Counted from the first letter of the stretch, positions 1 through 7,799 are shown. The stretch: DNA of 17,681 nt from an uncultured Clostridiaceae bacterium (GCA_949948825.1 CATLIJ010000020.1:1-17681), one strand, 5' to 3'. Notes: generated from the sequence alone by a model not told the origin. Made by a program: numbers and translations.

Positions 1-91
1 TTTTTGGAGAGAAAAGGATGTGTTTATCAATGGAGTCTGCATGACAGTAACAATATGGCAAAGGTAGCATAATGCTGATGAAAAATAGATA

Positions 92-119
92 TGGACAAAG
101 ATTGCTGTTGCAGTATAAT
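92..119 (+). promoter_or_regulatory. Probable sigma-A promoter of the LacI-type regulator gene
   Basis: TGGACA (92-97) and a perfect TATAAT (114-119) are separated by 16 bases. Transcription would begin near 126, upstream of the ribosome binding site at 162-167. This rules against the far-upstream ATG at 72, which lies before the promoter, as the translation start. The call rests on the motif match alone. Confidence 0.6.
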
Positions 120-176
120 AGAAGCAGCGACAAGTTTTCATTGAATATGTATTGCAGTTTTAAGGAGCAAAACAGA

Positions 177-1175
177 ATGAATATTGCAGAGATTGCTAAA
201 TTGGCTGGGGTTTCCAGCGCTGCGGTTTCCCGTTATTTTAATCAAGGGTATATTTCCGAGGAAAAGAAGGAGGCTATTCGAAAGGTAGTGGAGCAGACTG
301 GCTATCGGCCATCCATGCAGGCTCAGACCTTGCGGACCAAAAAGACAAAGCTTATCGGAGTGATATTGCCCAGGATTGATTCCCCATCCATCAGCAGCAT
401 GATGGCAGGCATTTTATCCGTATCCAATGCCAGCGGGTACCATCTGTTGCTGACAGACACGCAGAATGACCCGGCAAAGGAACTGGAAAGTCTGTCTATT
501 TTTAATGAAAAGCAGGTAGACGGAGTGATTTTGATAGCCACTGTGTTCACGCCGGGGCATCGGAAGCTTTTAAAAAATATGGCAGTTCCAGTGGTGCTGA
601 TTGGCCAGAGTCTGCCGGGAGCCAATTGTGTGTGCCATGACGATTATCATGCAACCTATGACCTGACCAGACTGTTTTTGGAAAAGGGAAGAAAAAACCT
701 GGGATTTATCAGCGTGCTTCATCAGGATCAGGCTGCCGGAGCAGAGCGGTACCGGGGATATTGTGATGCAGTGAAAGAGAGGGGAGCTGAGGAGCTGACA
801 GGGAATTATGTGGTTTCAGATGGATTTACCATGGACTCTGGCTTTCGGGCAGCAAAAAATCTGTTTCAGCGGCAGGGGAGGATGGATGGGATAATCTGCG
901 CTACTGACACCCTGGCTGTGGGGGCGCTGCAATATTTAAAGAGCCAGGGGATTCTGGTGCCGGATCAGGTCTGGCTGGCAGGTCATGGAGATTCCTCTCT
1001 GTCAGGAGTGACTACGCCTACAGTGACAACCGTTCATTATTCTTATGAGGAATGTGGTATGCTGGCAGGTCAGATGCTGATGGAATTGCTGGAAAAAGGA
1101 GAACAGGCGCCAAAGGAGATTCGTTTGGGATGCAAGGTGGTGGTAAAGGGGTCTGGGGGAGGAGACACAGGGTAA
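177..1175 (+). CDS. LacI/GalR-family transcriptional repressor
   Basis: A 332-residue DNA-binding regulator of the LacI/GalR family, the usual length for this family. Residues 1-50 form the helix-turn-helix and hinge: residues 3-22 carry the pattern IAEIAKLAGVSSAAVSRYFN, followed by the E-K-x-x-I-x-x-x-x-x-x-TGYRPS segment. From about residue 60 a periplasmic-binding-protein-like effector domain begins (IGVILP), with the typical VDGVILIA and DGIICATDTLAVGAL stretches. Such proteins normally bind a sugar or related small molecule and release an operator. I chose ATG 177 because AAGGAG sits at 162-167 with 9 bases between, and because a promoter lies at 92-119; an in-frame ATG at 72 would add 35 residues unlike the family. 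The ligand and target genes cannot be inferred: the left neighbour is outside the window and the next gene, nrdD, has its own promoter. Confidence 0.9.
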   Translation: MNIAEIAKLAGVSSAAVSRYFNQGYISEEKKEAIRKVVEQTGYRPSMQAQTLRTKKTKLIGVILPRIDSPSISSMMAGILSVSNASGYHLLLTDTQNDPAKELESLSIFNEKQVDGVILIATVFTPGHRKLLKNMAVPVVLIGQSLPGANCVCHDDYHATYDLTRLFLEKGRKNLGFISVLHQDQAAGAERYRGYCDAVKERGAEELTGNYVVSDGFTMDSGFRAAKNLFQRQGRMDGIICATDTLAVGALQYLKSQGILVPDQVWLAGHGDSSLSGVTTPTVTTVHYSYEECGMLAGQMLMELLEKGEQAPKEIRLGCKVVVKGSGGGDTG

Positions 1176-1198
1176 CTCTGCTGAAGCTTTTCCCTGTT

Positions 1199-1269
1199 CT
1201 GTGAACTGCAACATTATATTTTTTCCATATGGACAAATCCTGAAGAAACTATTATAATAAGGTTCACAG
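1199..1269. repeat. 8-bp inverted repeat flanking the nrdD promoter
   Basis: CTGTGAAC (1199-1206) and its exact reverse complement GTTCACAG (1262-1269) stand 55 bases apart and bracket the nrdD promoter. They could be paired half-sites for a looping repressor or an RNA stem, or could be chance. No known consensus fits with certainty. Confidence 0.3.
1230..1258 (+). promoter_or_regulatory. Probable sigma-A promoter of nrdDG
   Basis: TGGACA (1230-1235), a 17-base spacer and a perfect TATAAT (1253-1258). Transcription would begin near 1265, leaving a leader of about 79 bases that contains both NrdR-like boxes. No other good promoter lies between the end of the LacI-type gene and nrdD. Confidence 0.7.
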
Positions 1270-1287
1270 CATTTTTTAAAGGTTTCT

Positions 1288-1333
1288 GCACTAGATATTG
1301 TATGATTGATTTGAATGATACAATATATAGAAA
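1288..1333 (+). promoter_or_regulatory. Two NrdR-like boxes upstream of nrdD
   Basis: The known NrdR box is a 16-bp palindrome, roughly acaCwAtATaTwGtgt, usually found as a tandem pair about three helical turns apart. Box 1 at 1288-1303 (GCACTAGATATTGTAT) matches 13 of 16 positions. Box 2 at 1318-1333 (ATACAATATATAGAAA) matches the central ten bases perfectly and 12 of 16 overall. Equivalent bases are 30 bp apart, close to three turns. Both lie downstream of the predicted start site, so NrdR would act as a roadblock or through looping rather than by covering the -10 box. Box 2 ends in the ribosome binding site. Confidence 0.72.
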
Positions 1334-1343
1334 GGGGATTGGG

Positions 1344-3581
1344 ATGAAGGTTCAGAAGCGGGATGGAAGGATTGTTCCTTATGATGCGGGTAAAATCCGG
1401 GCTGCCATGGAGAAGGCGAACCGGGCAGTGGAGGAAAAGGAGCGGGTGGAACCCCGTTTGATTGAGGAGACCATCCGTCATGTGGAAGAGGAAGCAGGAG
1501 ACGTGGTTGCAGTGGAGACCATTCAGGATCTGATTGAGGAACGTTTGGTGGAATGGAATAAGTATGCTTTAGTGAAAAAGTATATGATTTACCGCTATCA
1601 ACGGGCGTTGCTGCGCAAGTCCAACACTACAGATGAATCGATTTTGAAATTGATCCGAAATGAGAATAAGGAGCTGGCTGAGGAGAATTCCAATAAGAAT
1701 ACCCGGCTGGCTTCCACTCAGAGAGATTACATAGCAGGAGAAGTATCGCGGGATGTGACAAAGCGTCTTCTCTTGCCTGAGAAGATTGCCCTGGCCCATG
1801 AGAATGGAGTGCTGCATTTCCATGATGCAGATTATTTTATTCAGCCTATTTTTAACTGCTGCCTGATTGATATTGGAGATATGCTGGATCATGGAATTGT
1901 GATGAACGGCAAGCTTATTGAGCAGCCGAAGAGCTTTCAGGTGGCCTGTATTGTGATGACTCAGATTATTGCATCTGTGGCCAGCAATCAGTATGGAGGA
2001 CAGTCAGTGGCAGTGAGTCATCTGGCAAAATACCTGCGCCGGAGCCGGGAAAAGTATGAGCGGGAACTGAAAGAAGAGTTTGCCGGAAGAGGAGGCCAGG
2101 GGGAACAAAGGGAAGAGTTTGCCGGAAGAGAAGGCCGGGGGGAACAAAGGGAAGAATCTGTCAGGAGAGAGAACAGGGAAAGGAACAGCAGCTGTGGAGA
2201 ATTGGGTGAGGAGGAGATAAAACGGATTGTGGAAATCCGTCTTCGGGATGAGCTGCGTTCCGGAGTACAGGCTATTCAGTATCAGCTGAACACTCTGATG
2301 ACCACCAATGGACAGGCGCCTTTTGTTACGCTGTTTCTTCAGATTGATCCGGAAGACGAATATGTGAATGAAAATGTAATGATTATCCGGGAGATTTTAA
2401 GCCAGAGGCTGAAGGGCATTAAAAACGGCCAGGGCATTCCTGTGACGCCAGCCTTTCCCAAGCTGGTCTATGTGCTGGATGAATGTAACTGCTTAAAGGG
2501 AGGCCCTTATGATGAGATTACCCGGCTTGCGGTCCGCTGTTCGGCAAAGCGTATGTATCCGGACTACATTTCAGCAAAAAAGATGCGGCAGAATTATGAG
2601 GGAAATGTGTTCAGCTGTATGGGATGCCGGTCCTTCTTATCTCCGTGGAAGGATGAAAAGGGCAGATATAAATGGGAGGGCCGGTTTAACCAGGGAGTGG
2701 TTAGCATCAATCTGCCTCAGATCGGGATTCTGGCAGGAGGAGATGAGGAGAAATTCTGGAGTCTTTTAAAGGAACGGCTGGAGCTTTGCCGGGAAGCTCT
2801 TATGTGTCGGCACAAAGCCCTTCTTGGGACACTCTCCGATGTAAGCCCGATTCACTGGCAGTATGGGGCCATTGCCCGGATGAAAAAGGGAGAAGTGATT
2901 GACCCTTACTTAAAGGATGGGTATTCTACCTTGTCTTTGGGGTATATTGGAATTTATGAGACCACATATCTGATGAAGGGAGTCAGCAATACAGACCTGA
3001 AAGGAAAAGAGTTTGCCCTTCAGGTTATGGAGACGATGCGCACAGCCACAGACCAATGGAGAAAAGAGACTGGCCTGGGCTTCAGTCTGTATGGAACTCC
3101 GGCAGAGTCTCTTTGCTATCGTTTTGCCCGTATCGATAGGGAAAAGTATGGTGTGATTGAAAATGTCACGGACAAGGGGTATTATACCAATTCCTACCAT
3201 GTAGATGTGCGGGAAAGGATTTCCCTTTTTGATAAGCTTAGGTTTGAAAGTGATTTTCAGGATATTTCCACTGGAGGAGCGATTTCCTACGGGGAGATTC
3301 CCAATATGGAAAAGAACCCTGAGGCTCTGGAGGCAGCAGTAAAATATATTTATGACCATATTCTTTATGCAGAGTTTAACACCCGGTCCGATGTGTGTCA
3401 TGTATGTGGGTATGAGGGGGAGATTCAGGTCAATGAAGATATGGAGTGGGAATGTCCTCAGTGTCACAATAAGGATAAAAGCCGGATGAGCGTGACCCGG
3501 AGAACCTGCGGATATTTGGGAGAGAACTTCTGGAATGACGGGAAGACGCGGGAGATGAAGAGCCGGGTGCTGCATCTGTAG
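1344..3581 (+). CDS. nrdD: Anaerobic (class III) ribonucleoside-triphosphate reductase, large subunit
   Basis: A 745-residue glycyl-radical enzyme that reduces ribonucleoside triphosphates to deoxynucleotides in the absence of oxygen. Residues 1 to about 95 form an ATP-cone (MKVQKRDGRIVPYDAGKI), the allosteric nucleotide site. The active-site region is NVFSCMGCRSFLSP, with cysteines 425 and 428. Near the C terminus, Cys685/Cys688 and Cys704/Cys707 form the structural zinc site, followed by RRTCGYLG, whose Gly723 should carry the radical, 22 residues from the end as usual. ATG 1344 is preferred over ATG 1302 because AAAGGGG lies 6 bases before it and 1302 falls inside an NrdR-like box. Residues 244-282 are an odd charged repeat insertion, described separately. 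nrdG follows 63 bases downstream. Probably NrdR-regulated. Confidence 0.97.
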   Translation: MKVQKRDGRIVPYDAGKIRAAMEKANRAVEEKERVEPRLIEETIRHVEEEAGDVVAVETIQDLIEERLVEWNKYALVKKYMIYRYQRALLRKSNTTDESILKLIRNENKELAEENSNKNTRLASTQRDYIAGEVSRDVTKRLLLPEKIALAHENGVLHFHDADYFIQPIFNCCLIDIGDMLDHGIVMNGKLIEQPKSFQVACIVMTQIIASVASNQYGGQSVAVSHLAKYLRRSREKYERELKEEFAGRGGQGEQREEFAGREGRGEQREESVRRENRERNSSCGELGEEEIKRIVEIRLRDELRSGVQAIQYQLNTLMTTNGQAPFVTLFLQIDPEDEYVNENVMIIREILSQRLKGIKNGQGIPVTPAFPKLVYVLDECNCLKGGPYDEITRLAVRCSAKRMYPDYISAKKMRQNYEGNVFSCMGCRSFLSPWKDEKGRYKWEGRFNQGVVSINLPQIGILAGGDEEKFWSLLKERLELCREALMCRHKALLGTLSDVSPIHWQYGAIARMKKGEVIDPYLKDGYSTLSLGYIGIYETTYLMKGVSNTDLKGKEFALQVMETMRTATDQWRKETGLGFSLYGTPAESLCYRFARIDREKYGVIENVTDKGYYTNSYHVDVRERISLFDKLRFESDFQDISTGGAISYGEIPNMEKNPEALEAAVKYIYDHILYAEFNTRSDVCHVCGYEGEIQVNEDMEWECPQCHNKDKSRMSVTRRTCGYLGENFWNDGKTREMKSRVLHL
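2073..2189 (+). repeat. 39-bp tandem repeat inside nrdD (2 good copies, 1 degenerate)
   Basis: Copies at 2073-2111 and 2112-2150 are nearly identical in DNA and encode EEFAGRGGQGEQR and EEFAGREGRGEQR. A third, diverged copy (2151-2189) begins EESVRRENRER. The period is a multiple of three, so copy-number changes keep the reading frame. The repeat encodes a Gly/Glu/Arg-rich, probably disordered stretch between the helix ending in KYERELKEE and the conserved EEEIKRIVEIR segment. Confidence 0.9.
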
Positions 3582-3644
3582 ATTACAAACAGTTCAGATC
3601 CAATGTCATGATGTTGGGGTCAAAAGGTCAAAGGGGAAAAGAAA

Positions 3645-4172
3645 ATGAATTATGCAGCCATTAAGCCTACGGATGTTGCCAACGGACCCGGAGTCCGGGT
3701 GACGCTCTTTGTCAGCGGATGTACCCATTTCTGCAAAGATTGTTTTAATTCCGAAGCCTGGGATTTTGATTATGGACAGGAATTTACAAAGGAGACAGAG
3801 GATGAGATTTTAAAGCTTTTAGCTCCGGATTATATTGTAGGGCTGACTTTGCTTGGAGGGGAGCCCATGGAGCCAGTGAATCAGGAGAGGCTTCTGCCGT
3901 TTGTAAGAAGGGTGCGGGAATGCTTTCCGGACAAGTCTGTGTGGTGCTTTACCGGATATGATTTTGAGGAGGATATTTTAAAGAAAATGCTCCCGTCCTC
4001 CCAAGTGACCAGAGAGCTTGTGCCGCTGCTGGATGTGATGGTGGACGGGAAGTTTGTAGCGGAAAAGAAGAATCTCCGTCTGAAATTCCGAGGCTCGGAA
4101 AATCAGAGGATTCTGGATGTGAAGCGTTCCCTGGAGGCCAAAGCAGCGGTCTGGTGTGAGGAATACCGCTGA
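3645..4172 (+). CDS. nrdG: Anaerobic ribonucleotide reductase activating protein (radical SAM)
   Basis: A 175-residue radical-SAM activase that generates the glycyl radical on NrdD from S-adenosylmethionine and a reduced [4Fe-4S] cluster. The cluster-binding CxxxCxxC motif is CTHFCKDC, with cysteines 26, 30 and 33, followed by FNSEAWDF. The LGGEPM stretch is the glycine-rich SAM-binding motif of the family. The N terminus NGPGVRVTLFVSGC is typical and the length is standard. The start is supported by AAGGGG at 3631-3636, 8 bases upstream. It follows nrdD by 63 bases and is probably co-transcribed. Its stop codon directly abuts the stop codon of the opposing aroA, with no base and no terminator between. 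Confidence 0.96.
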   Translation: MNYAAIKPTDVANGPGVRVTLFVSGCTHFCKDCFNSEAWDFDYGQEFTKETEDEILKLLAPDYIVGLTLLGGEPMEPVNQERLLPFVRRVRECFPDKSVWCFTGYDFEEDILKKMLPSSQVTRELVPLLDVMVDGKFVAEKKNLRLKFRGSENQRILDVKRSLEAKAAVWCEEYR

Positions 4173-5450
4173 TTAGTTTTTCAGCTTTTCCAGATCTGTG
4201 TAAAATTCCGGGTAAGAGATTTTCACGCATTCCGCTCCAAGAATCTCGGTTTCTCCCTCTGCAAGGCAGGCAGCGATGGCAAAGCTCATGGCAATCCGGT
4301 GGTCCAGCCTGCTGTCAATCACTGCCCCGTGAAGGGGATTTCCGCCGCGGATGACCATTCCGTCGGCGGTTTCTTTTATGTCTGCCCCCATGGCGGAAAG
4401 ATTGCGGACCATAACCTCAATCCGGTTGGATTCTTTTACTTTTAATTCAGCAGCGTCCCGGATGATGGTTTCTCCCTTGGCAAAGCAGGCCATGACCGCT
4501 ATAATGGGAAGCTCGTCAATCAGGGCAGGAATGATGGCTCCGCCAATTTCGACTCCGTGAAGAGAGCTGCTTTTTACCAGAAGGTCAGCAGCAGGCTCGC
4601 CGGTGTCCCTGGTTTCCTCCAGCAAAGTGATGTCAGCTCCCATCTCACGGCAGACCGTAAGGATTCCGCTTCGGGTGGGATTGATTCCCACATTGCAGAT
4701 TCGGATTTCAGAGCCAGGAAGGAGCAGTCCGGCGGCAAGGAAAAAGGCAGCAGAAGAAATGTCTCCAGGCACCAGGATTTTCTGTCCGTAAAGCTCTTTG
4801 GGAGGACAGATTCGGGCTGTGCATCCTTCGGTCCGGATGTCGGCTCCAAAGCGGGAGAGCATCCGCTCTGTGTGGTTGCGGGAGACATAAGGCTCTGTCA
4901 CAGTGGTTTCCCCCTCCGCATAAAGTCCTGCCAGAAGAATGGCAGATTTCACCTGGGCAGAAGCCACCGGGGAAAGGTACTGAATGGAATGGAGAGGCCT
5001 CCCGGTGATTTTTAAGGGAGCGCAGCCATTGTGATTCAGACTTTCGATCTGTCCGCCCATTTGGGAGAGAGGGTCCATAATCCGTTTCATGGGCCGCTTC
5101 TGAATGGATTCGTCCCCAGTCAAAGTGGAGGTAAAGCTTTGGGCTGCCAGGATTCCTGAGATCAGCCGCGTGGTAGTGCCGCTGTTGCCGCAGTCTAACA
5201 TATGCTTTGGCTCTTTCAGGCCCCGCAGCCCATGGCCGCGGACCAGAACCGTTTCTCCTCTGTTTTCAATCTCCACACCCATTTGACGAAAGCAGGAGAT
5301 GGTGGAAAGGCAGTCTGCTCCCTGGAGAAAATTGTGGATTTCCGTGGTTCCCTGGGCGATGGAGCCAAACATAACGCTTCGGTGGGAGATGGATTTGTCT
5401 CCGGGAACCTGAATCCGGCCCTGTAAACGGCCGCAAGGATAAAATTTCAT
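4173..5450 (-). CDS. aroA: 3-phosphoshikimate 1-carboxyvinyltransferase (EPSP synthase)
   Basis: A 425-residue cytoplasmic enzyme joining shikimate-3-phosphate and phosphoenolpyruvate, the sixth step towards chorismate. Visible family motifs are GDKSISHR (residues 17-24, phosphate-binding lysine, serine and arginine), GNSGTTTRL (88-96), RPMKR (119-123), DELPIIAV (substrate-binding acidic region), KESNR, and DHRIAMS near the C terminus. GNSGTTTRL and RPMKR resemble the Bacillus/Staphylococcus type often grouped as class II, which are on average less glyphosate-sensitive; this is inference only. A GAGG ribosome binding site lies 5 bases before the ATG. It is the last gene of the aroF-tyrA-aroA operon, 15 bases after tyrA, and ends exactly where nrdG ends on the other strand. 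Confidence 0.96.
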   Translation of the reverse strand: MKFYPCGRLQGRIQVPGDKSISHRSVMFGSIAQGTTEIHNFLQGADCLSTISCFRQMGVEIENRGETVLVRGHGLRGLKEPKHMLDCGNSGTTTRLISGILAAQSFTSTLTGDESIQKRPMKRIMDPLSQMGGQIESLNHNGCAPLKITGRPLHSIQYLSPVASAQVKSAILLAGLYAEGETTVTEPYVSRNHTERMLSRFGADIRTEGCTARICPPKELYGQKILVPGDISSAAFFLAAGLLLPGSEIRICNVGINPTRSGILTVCREMGADITLLEETRDTGEPAADLLVKSSSLHGVEIGGAIIPALIDELPIIAVMACFAKGETIIRDAAELKVKESNRIEVMVRNLSAMGADIKETADGMVIRGGNPLHGAVIDSRLDHRIAMSFAIAACLAEGETEILGAECVKISYPEFYTDLEKLKN

Positions 5451-5465
5451 AAGTACCTCTTTTCT

Positions 5466-6560
5466 CTAAAGGATCAATTCATAATTATACTTTTTCAGCT
5501 GGTTCCAGGCCGCGTCCATGGCAGATTTTTCGTAAAAGGTAATCCGAAGCGCACCCTCTCCCTGTTCCCGGTTGTGGTTAATGCCGATATTTTTAATATT
5601 GATTCCTCTGGCGCTTAAAATGACAGCCAAAGTGGAAATCGAACCAGGCTCATCCACAATGTCCACGGTAAAGGAATAATCTGGTTCCACCAGCCCTTTG
5701 GAGGCATTGGGAATGGAATTGCGGTAGGCGCGGGACTGATCAAACAATTGATAAATTGCATGGCTGTCCTTTTGGCTTAAAGCTGTATGAATCTGCTGTA
5801 AGGAATCCATATACGCTTCCAGCATATTTGAGATTGGGCCGGTATTGGTCATGCAGATCTGCTCCCACATTTCCGGGGAGGAGGAGGCGATTCGGGTAAT
5901 GTCTTTAAATCCGCCGGCCGCCAGACGTTTCATTGGCTCCCCCTCCTTGTCTTTGGCCTGAACCAGATTGACCAGACTGGATGCAATGATATGAGGCAGA
6001 TGACTGATGGCTGCCACAATCTGGTCATGGCTGTCAGGTTCCAGCACAAGGGGAATAGAGCCAATCAGCTTTGCAATATTTACCATCGCCTCCACATCCT
6101 CCGGACGGGAGGCAGGGGTGGGGGTAAGGATATAGTAAGCATTTTCCAGCAGATGGTCTGTGGAATTTTCATAGCCGGTTTTTTCGGAGCCAGCCATGGG
6201 ATGTCCGCCGATAAAGCAATGCTCCATATGCAGCTCCCGCACCGCCTGATGGATGTCCGCTTTGGTGCTTCCTACATCGGTCACAATGGCATTTTCTTTC
6301 AGATACGGACTGATTTCCTTCAAATACCGGACATTGTACTCCACTGGCGTACAAAGAAATATAATGTCACATTGTTTCAGCTGCCCGTCCACGCCATCCA
6401 GGATTACATCTACAATCCCGTCCTGCTTTGCTTTTTCCAGTCTGGAGCGGGTCCGCATGGTAGCAAGGATTTTGATATCCGGGCGTACCCGTTTGATGCC
6501 TCTGGCAATGGAACCGCCGATGAGTCCCAGGCCGATAAAGCCGATTACCCCATCTGTCAT
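5466..6560 (-). CDS. tyrA: Prephenate dehydrogenase with C-terminal ACT domain
   Basis: A 364-residue enzyme that oxidatively decarboxylates prephenate to 4-hydroxyphenylpyruvate, the tyrosine branch. The N terminus is a Rossmann fold with GLGLIG at residues 10-15. The catalytic region GGHPMAGSEKTG contains His120, equivalent to the family's catalytic histidine. Residues 294-364 form an ACT domain (FTVDIVDEPGSISTLAVIL, then INIKNIGIN), the usual site of amino-acid feedback control; tyrosine is the likely ligand. No chorismate mutase domain is present, so prephenate must come from elsewhere. The ATG overlaps the stop of aroF by 4 bases (ATGA), indicating translational coupling. aroA follows after 15 bases. 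Confidence 0.95.
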   Translation of the reverse strand: MTDGVIGFIGLGLIGGSIARGIKRVRPDIKILATMRTRSRLEKAKQDGIVDVILDGVDGQLKQCDIIFLCTPVEYNVRYLKEISPYLKENAIVTDVGSTKADIHQAVRELHMEHCFIGGHPMAGSEKTGYENSTDHLLENAYYILTPTPASRPEDVEAMVNIAKLIGSIPLVLEPDSHDQIVAAISHLPHIIASSLVNLVQAKDKEGEPMKRLAAGGFKDITRIASSSPEMWEQICMTNTGPISNMLEAYMDSLQQIHTALSQKDSHAIYQLFDQSRAYRNSIPNASKGLVEPDYSFTVDIVDEPGSISTLAVILSARGINIKNIGINHNREQGEGALRITFYEKSAMDAAWNQLKKYNYELIL

Positions 6561-7573
6561 CCCAAATTCCTCCCCTCCAGCTTGGCATAGGGACGAAGGC
6601 TGGCGGTAAGGTCCTCAAACTGCTCAAAGGTAAGAGACTGGGGACCGTCGGAAAGGGCGCAGGCAGGATTGGGATGAACTTCAATCATCAGCCCGTCCGC
6701 TCCCGCGGCGATGGCGCATTTGGCAAGAGGCGGAACATAGGCGCGGACTCCGGTGGCATGGCTGGGGTCCACAATCACAGGAAGATGGGTTTTGCTTCTC
6801 AGCACAGGAACCGCGCTGATATCCAGAGTATTTCTGGTGGAGGTTTCATAGGTGCGGATGCCTCTCTCACAGAGAACCACATGCTCATTTCCCTCTGACA
6901 TAATATACTCAGCCGCATTGAGCCATTCGTCTATGGTGGCGGACAGACCCCGCTTTAACAGCACTGGAATGCCTGCCTTTCCGGCTTCCTTTAACAATTC
7001 AAAGTTCTGCATGTTCCTGGCGCCGATTTGTAACATATCCACATATTTTACAGCTGTCTCAATGGCATGATGACTGGTGACTTCACAGATGACCGCAAGG
7101 CCGGTGGCCTCTCTGGCTTCCTTCATATACTTCAGCCCTTCCTCCTCTAAGCCCTGGAAGGAATAAGGGGAGGTTCTGGGCTTGTAGGCGCCGCCCCGAA
7201 GGAAATTGGCTCCAGCCTTTTTCACTGCAAAGGCAGTCTCCAAAAGCTGCTCCCGGCTTTCCACTGCACAGGGACCAGCCATGATGGTAAGGGTTTCTGG
7301 TCCGATGGAGGTGCTGCCCACCGGAACCACAGAGGCTTCCGGATGGAATTTCCGGTTGGCCAGCTTGTAGGATTCGGTGACAGCCACCACCTTGTCCACG
7401 CCTTCTGCGATTTCGAAATTAATGCCTCCTAACAGGCTTTTGTCTCCAACCACCCCCACAATGGTAACTTCATGACCTTCGGATAAATGGACTTGAAGAC
7501 CCTTTTCCTCAATCTGGCAGGTGATTTTTTTTATGGCTTCTTTGGAAGCCTTTGGTTTCATAATAATAATCAT
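6557..7573 (-). CDS. aroF: 3-deoxy-7-phosphoheptulonate (DAHP) synthase, type I beta with N-terminal regulatory domain
   Basis: A 338-residue enzyme condensing phosphoenolpyruvate with erythrose-4-phosphate, the entry step of the shikimate pathway. Residues 1 to about 70 are a ferredoxin-like domain (beginning MIIIMKPKAS), the feedback-regulatory module of Thermotoga-type enzymes. The rest is the catalytic barrel: AGPCAVES (99-106), KPRTSPYSF (131-139), QIGARNMQN, LLKRGL, CERGIRT and VDPSHATG. The four expected metal ligands are present as Cys102, His272, Glu298 and Asp309. The start at 7573 is set by GAGGA with about 7 bases spacing; the internal Met5 lies too far from it. First gene of the operon, with its own promoter at 7652-7680; it overlaps tyrA by 4 bases. 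The symbol follows common usage; aroG or aroA(f) is also used for this family. Confidence 0.95.
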   Translation of the reverse strand: MIIIMKPKASKEAIKKITCQIEEKGLQVHLSEGHEVTIVGVVGDKSLLGGINFEIAEGVDKVVAVTESYKLANRKFHPEASVVPVGSTSIGPETLTIMAGPCAVESREQLLETAFAVKKAGANFLRGGAYKPRTSPYSFQGLEEEGLKYMKEAREATGLAVICEVTSHHAIETAVKYVDMLQIGARNMQNFELLKEAGKAGIPVLLKRGLSATIDEWLNAAEYIMSEGNEHVVLCERGIRTYETSTRNTLDISAVPVLRSKTHLPVIVDPSHATGVRAYVPPLAKCAIAAGADGLMIEVHPNPACALSDGPQSLTFEQFEDLTASLRPYAKLEGRNLG

Positions 7574-7597
7574 GGTTTAATCCTCGTATAATTTTCT

Positions 7598-7641
7598 AAT
7601 CGATTTGGATAAAATCGGTTTGGGCCAGAATATTGCAGCCC
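7598..7641 (-). promoter_or_regulatory. Two small hairpins in the aroF leader
   Basis: In the 72-base leader, CGATTT (7601-7606) pairs with AAATCG (7612-7617) around a 5-base loop, extending by two more pairs past one mismatch. GGGC (7622-7625) pairs with GCCC (7638-7641). No ATG or leader peptide is present and no U-run follows, so classical attenuation is not supported. They may be an operator or simple mRNA structure. Confidence 0.3.
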
Positions 7642-7651
7642 GAACTGTTAC

Positions 7652-7680
7652 ATTCTAACGCGGTTGAAGAAAATTGTCAA
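7652..7680 (-). promoter_or_regulatory. Sigma-A promoter of the aroF-tyrA-aroA operon
   Basis: Read on the minus strand, a perfect TTGACA (7680-7675), a 17-base spacer, and TAGAAT (7657-7652). The start site would be near 7645, giving a leader of about 72 bases before aroF. Confidence 0.8.
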
Positions 7681-7690
7681 TGCTTTATTG

Positions 7691-7715
7691 CTTTAAAGTT
7701 TGACACTTTAAAGTG
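7691..7715. repeat. Paired CTTTAAAG palindromes in the divergent control region
   Basis: CTTTAAAG, itself a palindrome, occurs at 7691-7698 and 7706-7713, 15 bp apart. The second lies in a perfect 12-bp palindrome, CACTTTAAAGTG (7704-7715). They sit just upstream of the aroF -35 box and about 90 bp upstream of the likely promoter of the divergent EF-G-like gene. An operator function is inferred, not shown. Confidence 0.4.
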
Positions 7716-7799
7716 AAAATTTAAACAAAAAGAGAAAAAGAATAAAAAGGACTCTAAACGGCAAAACATAAAATAATTTGTGCAAAACCACTCTTTGTC

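Noticed and set aside
72..176. Upstream in-frame extension of the LacI-type regulator from ATG 72
   Set aside because: A likely promoter lies downstream of this ATG (92-119), a ribosome binding site precedes ATG 177, and the added residues do not resemble the family.
1167..1197. ACAGGG/CCCTGT stem at the end of the LacI-type gene as a terminator
   Set aside because: Only six pairs with a 19-base loop, and no T-run follows.
89..1237. Identical ATATGGACAAA at 89-99 and 1227-1237, with a partial copy near 7835
   Set aside because: The two full copies are explained as -35 regions; the third is too close to a start codon to be one. No further shared flanking sequence.
1002..1481. Minus-strand open frame across the end of the LacI-type gene and start of nrdD
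   Set aside because: It is antisense to two well-supported genes and has no family-like sequence; the same holds for the other long antisense frames inside nrdD, EF-G-like and leuS genes.
3618..3633. Direct repeat GGTCAAAA/GGTCAAAG between nrdD and nrdG
   Set aside because: Two adjacent 8-base units only, merging into the ribosome binding site; too short to interpret.
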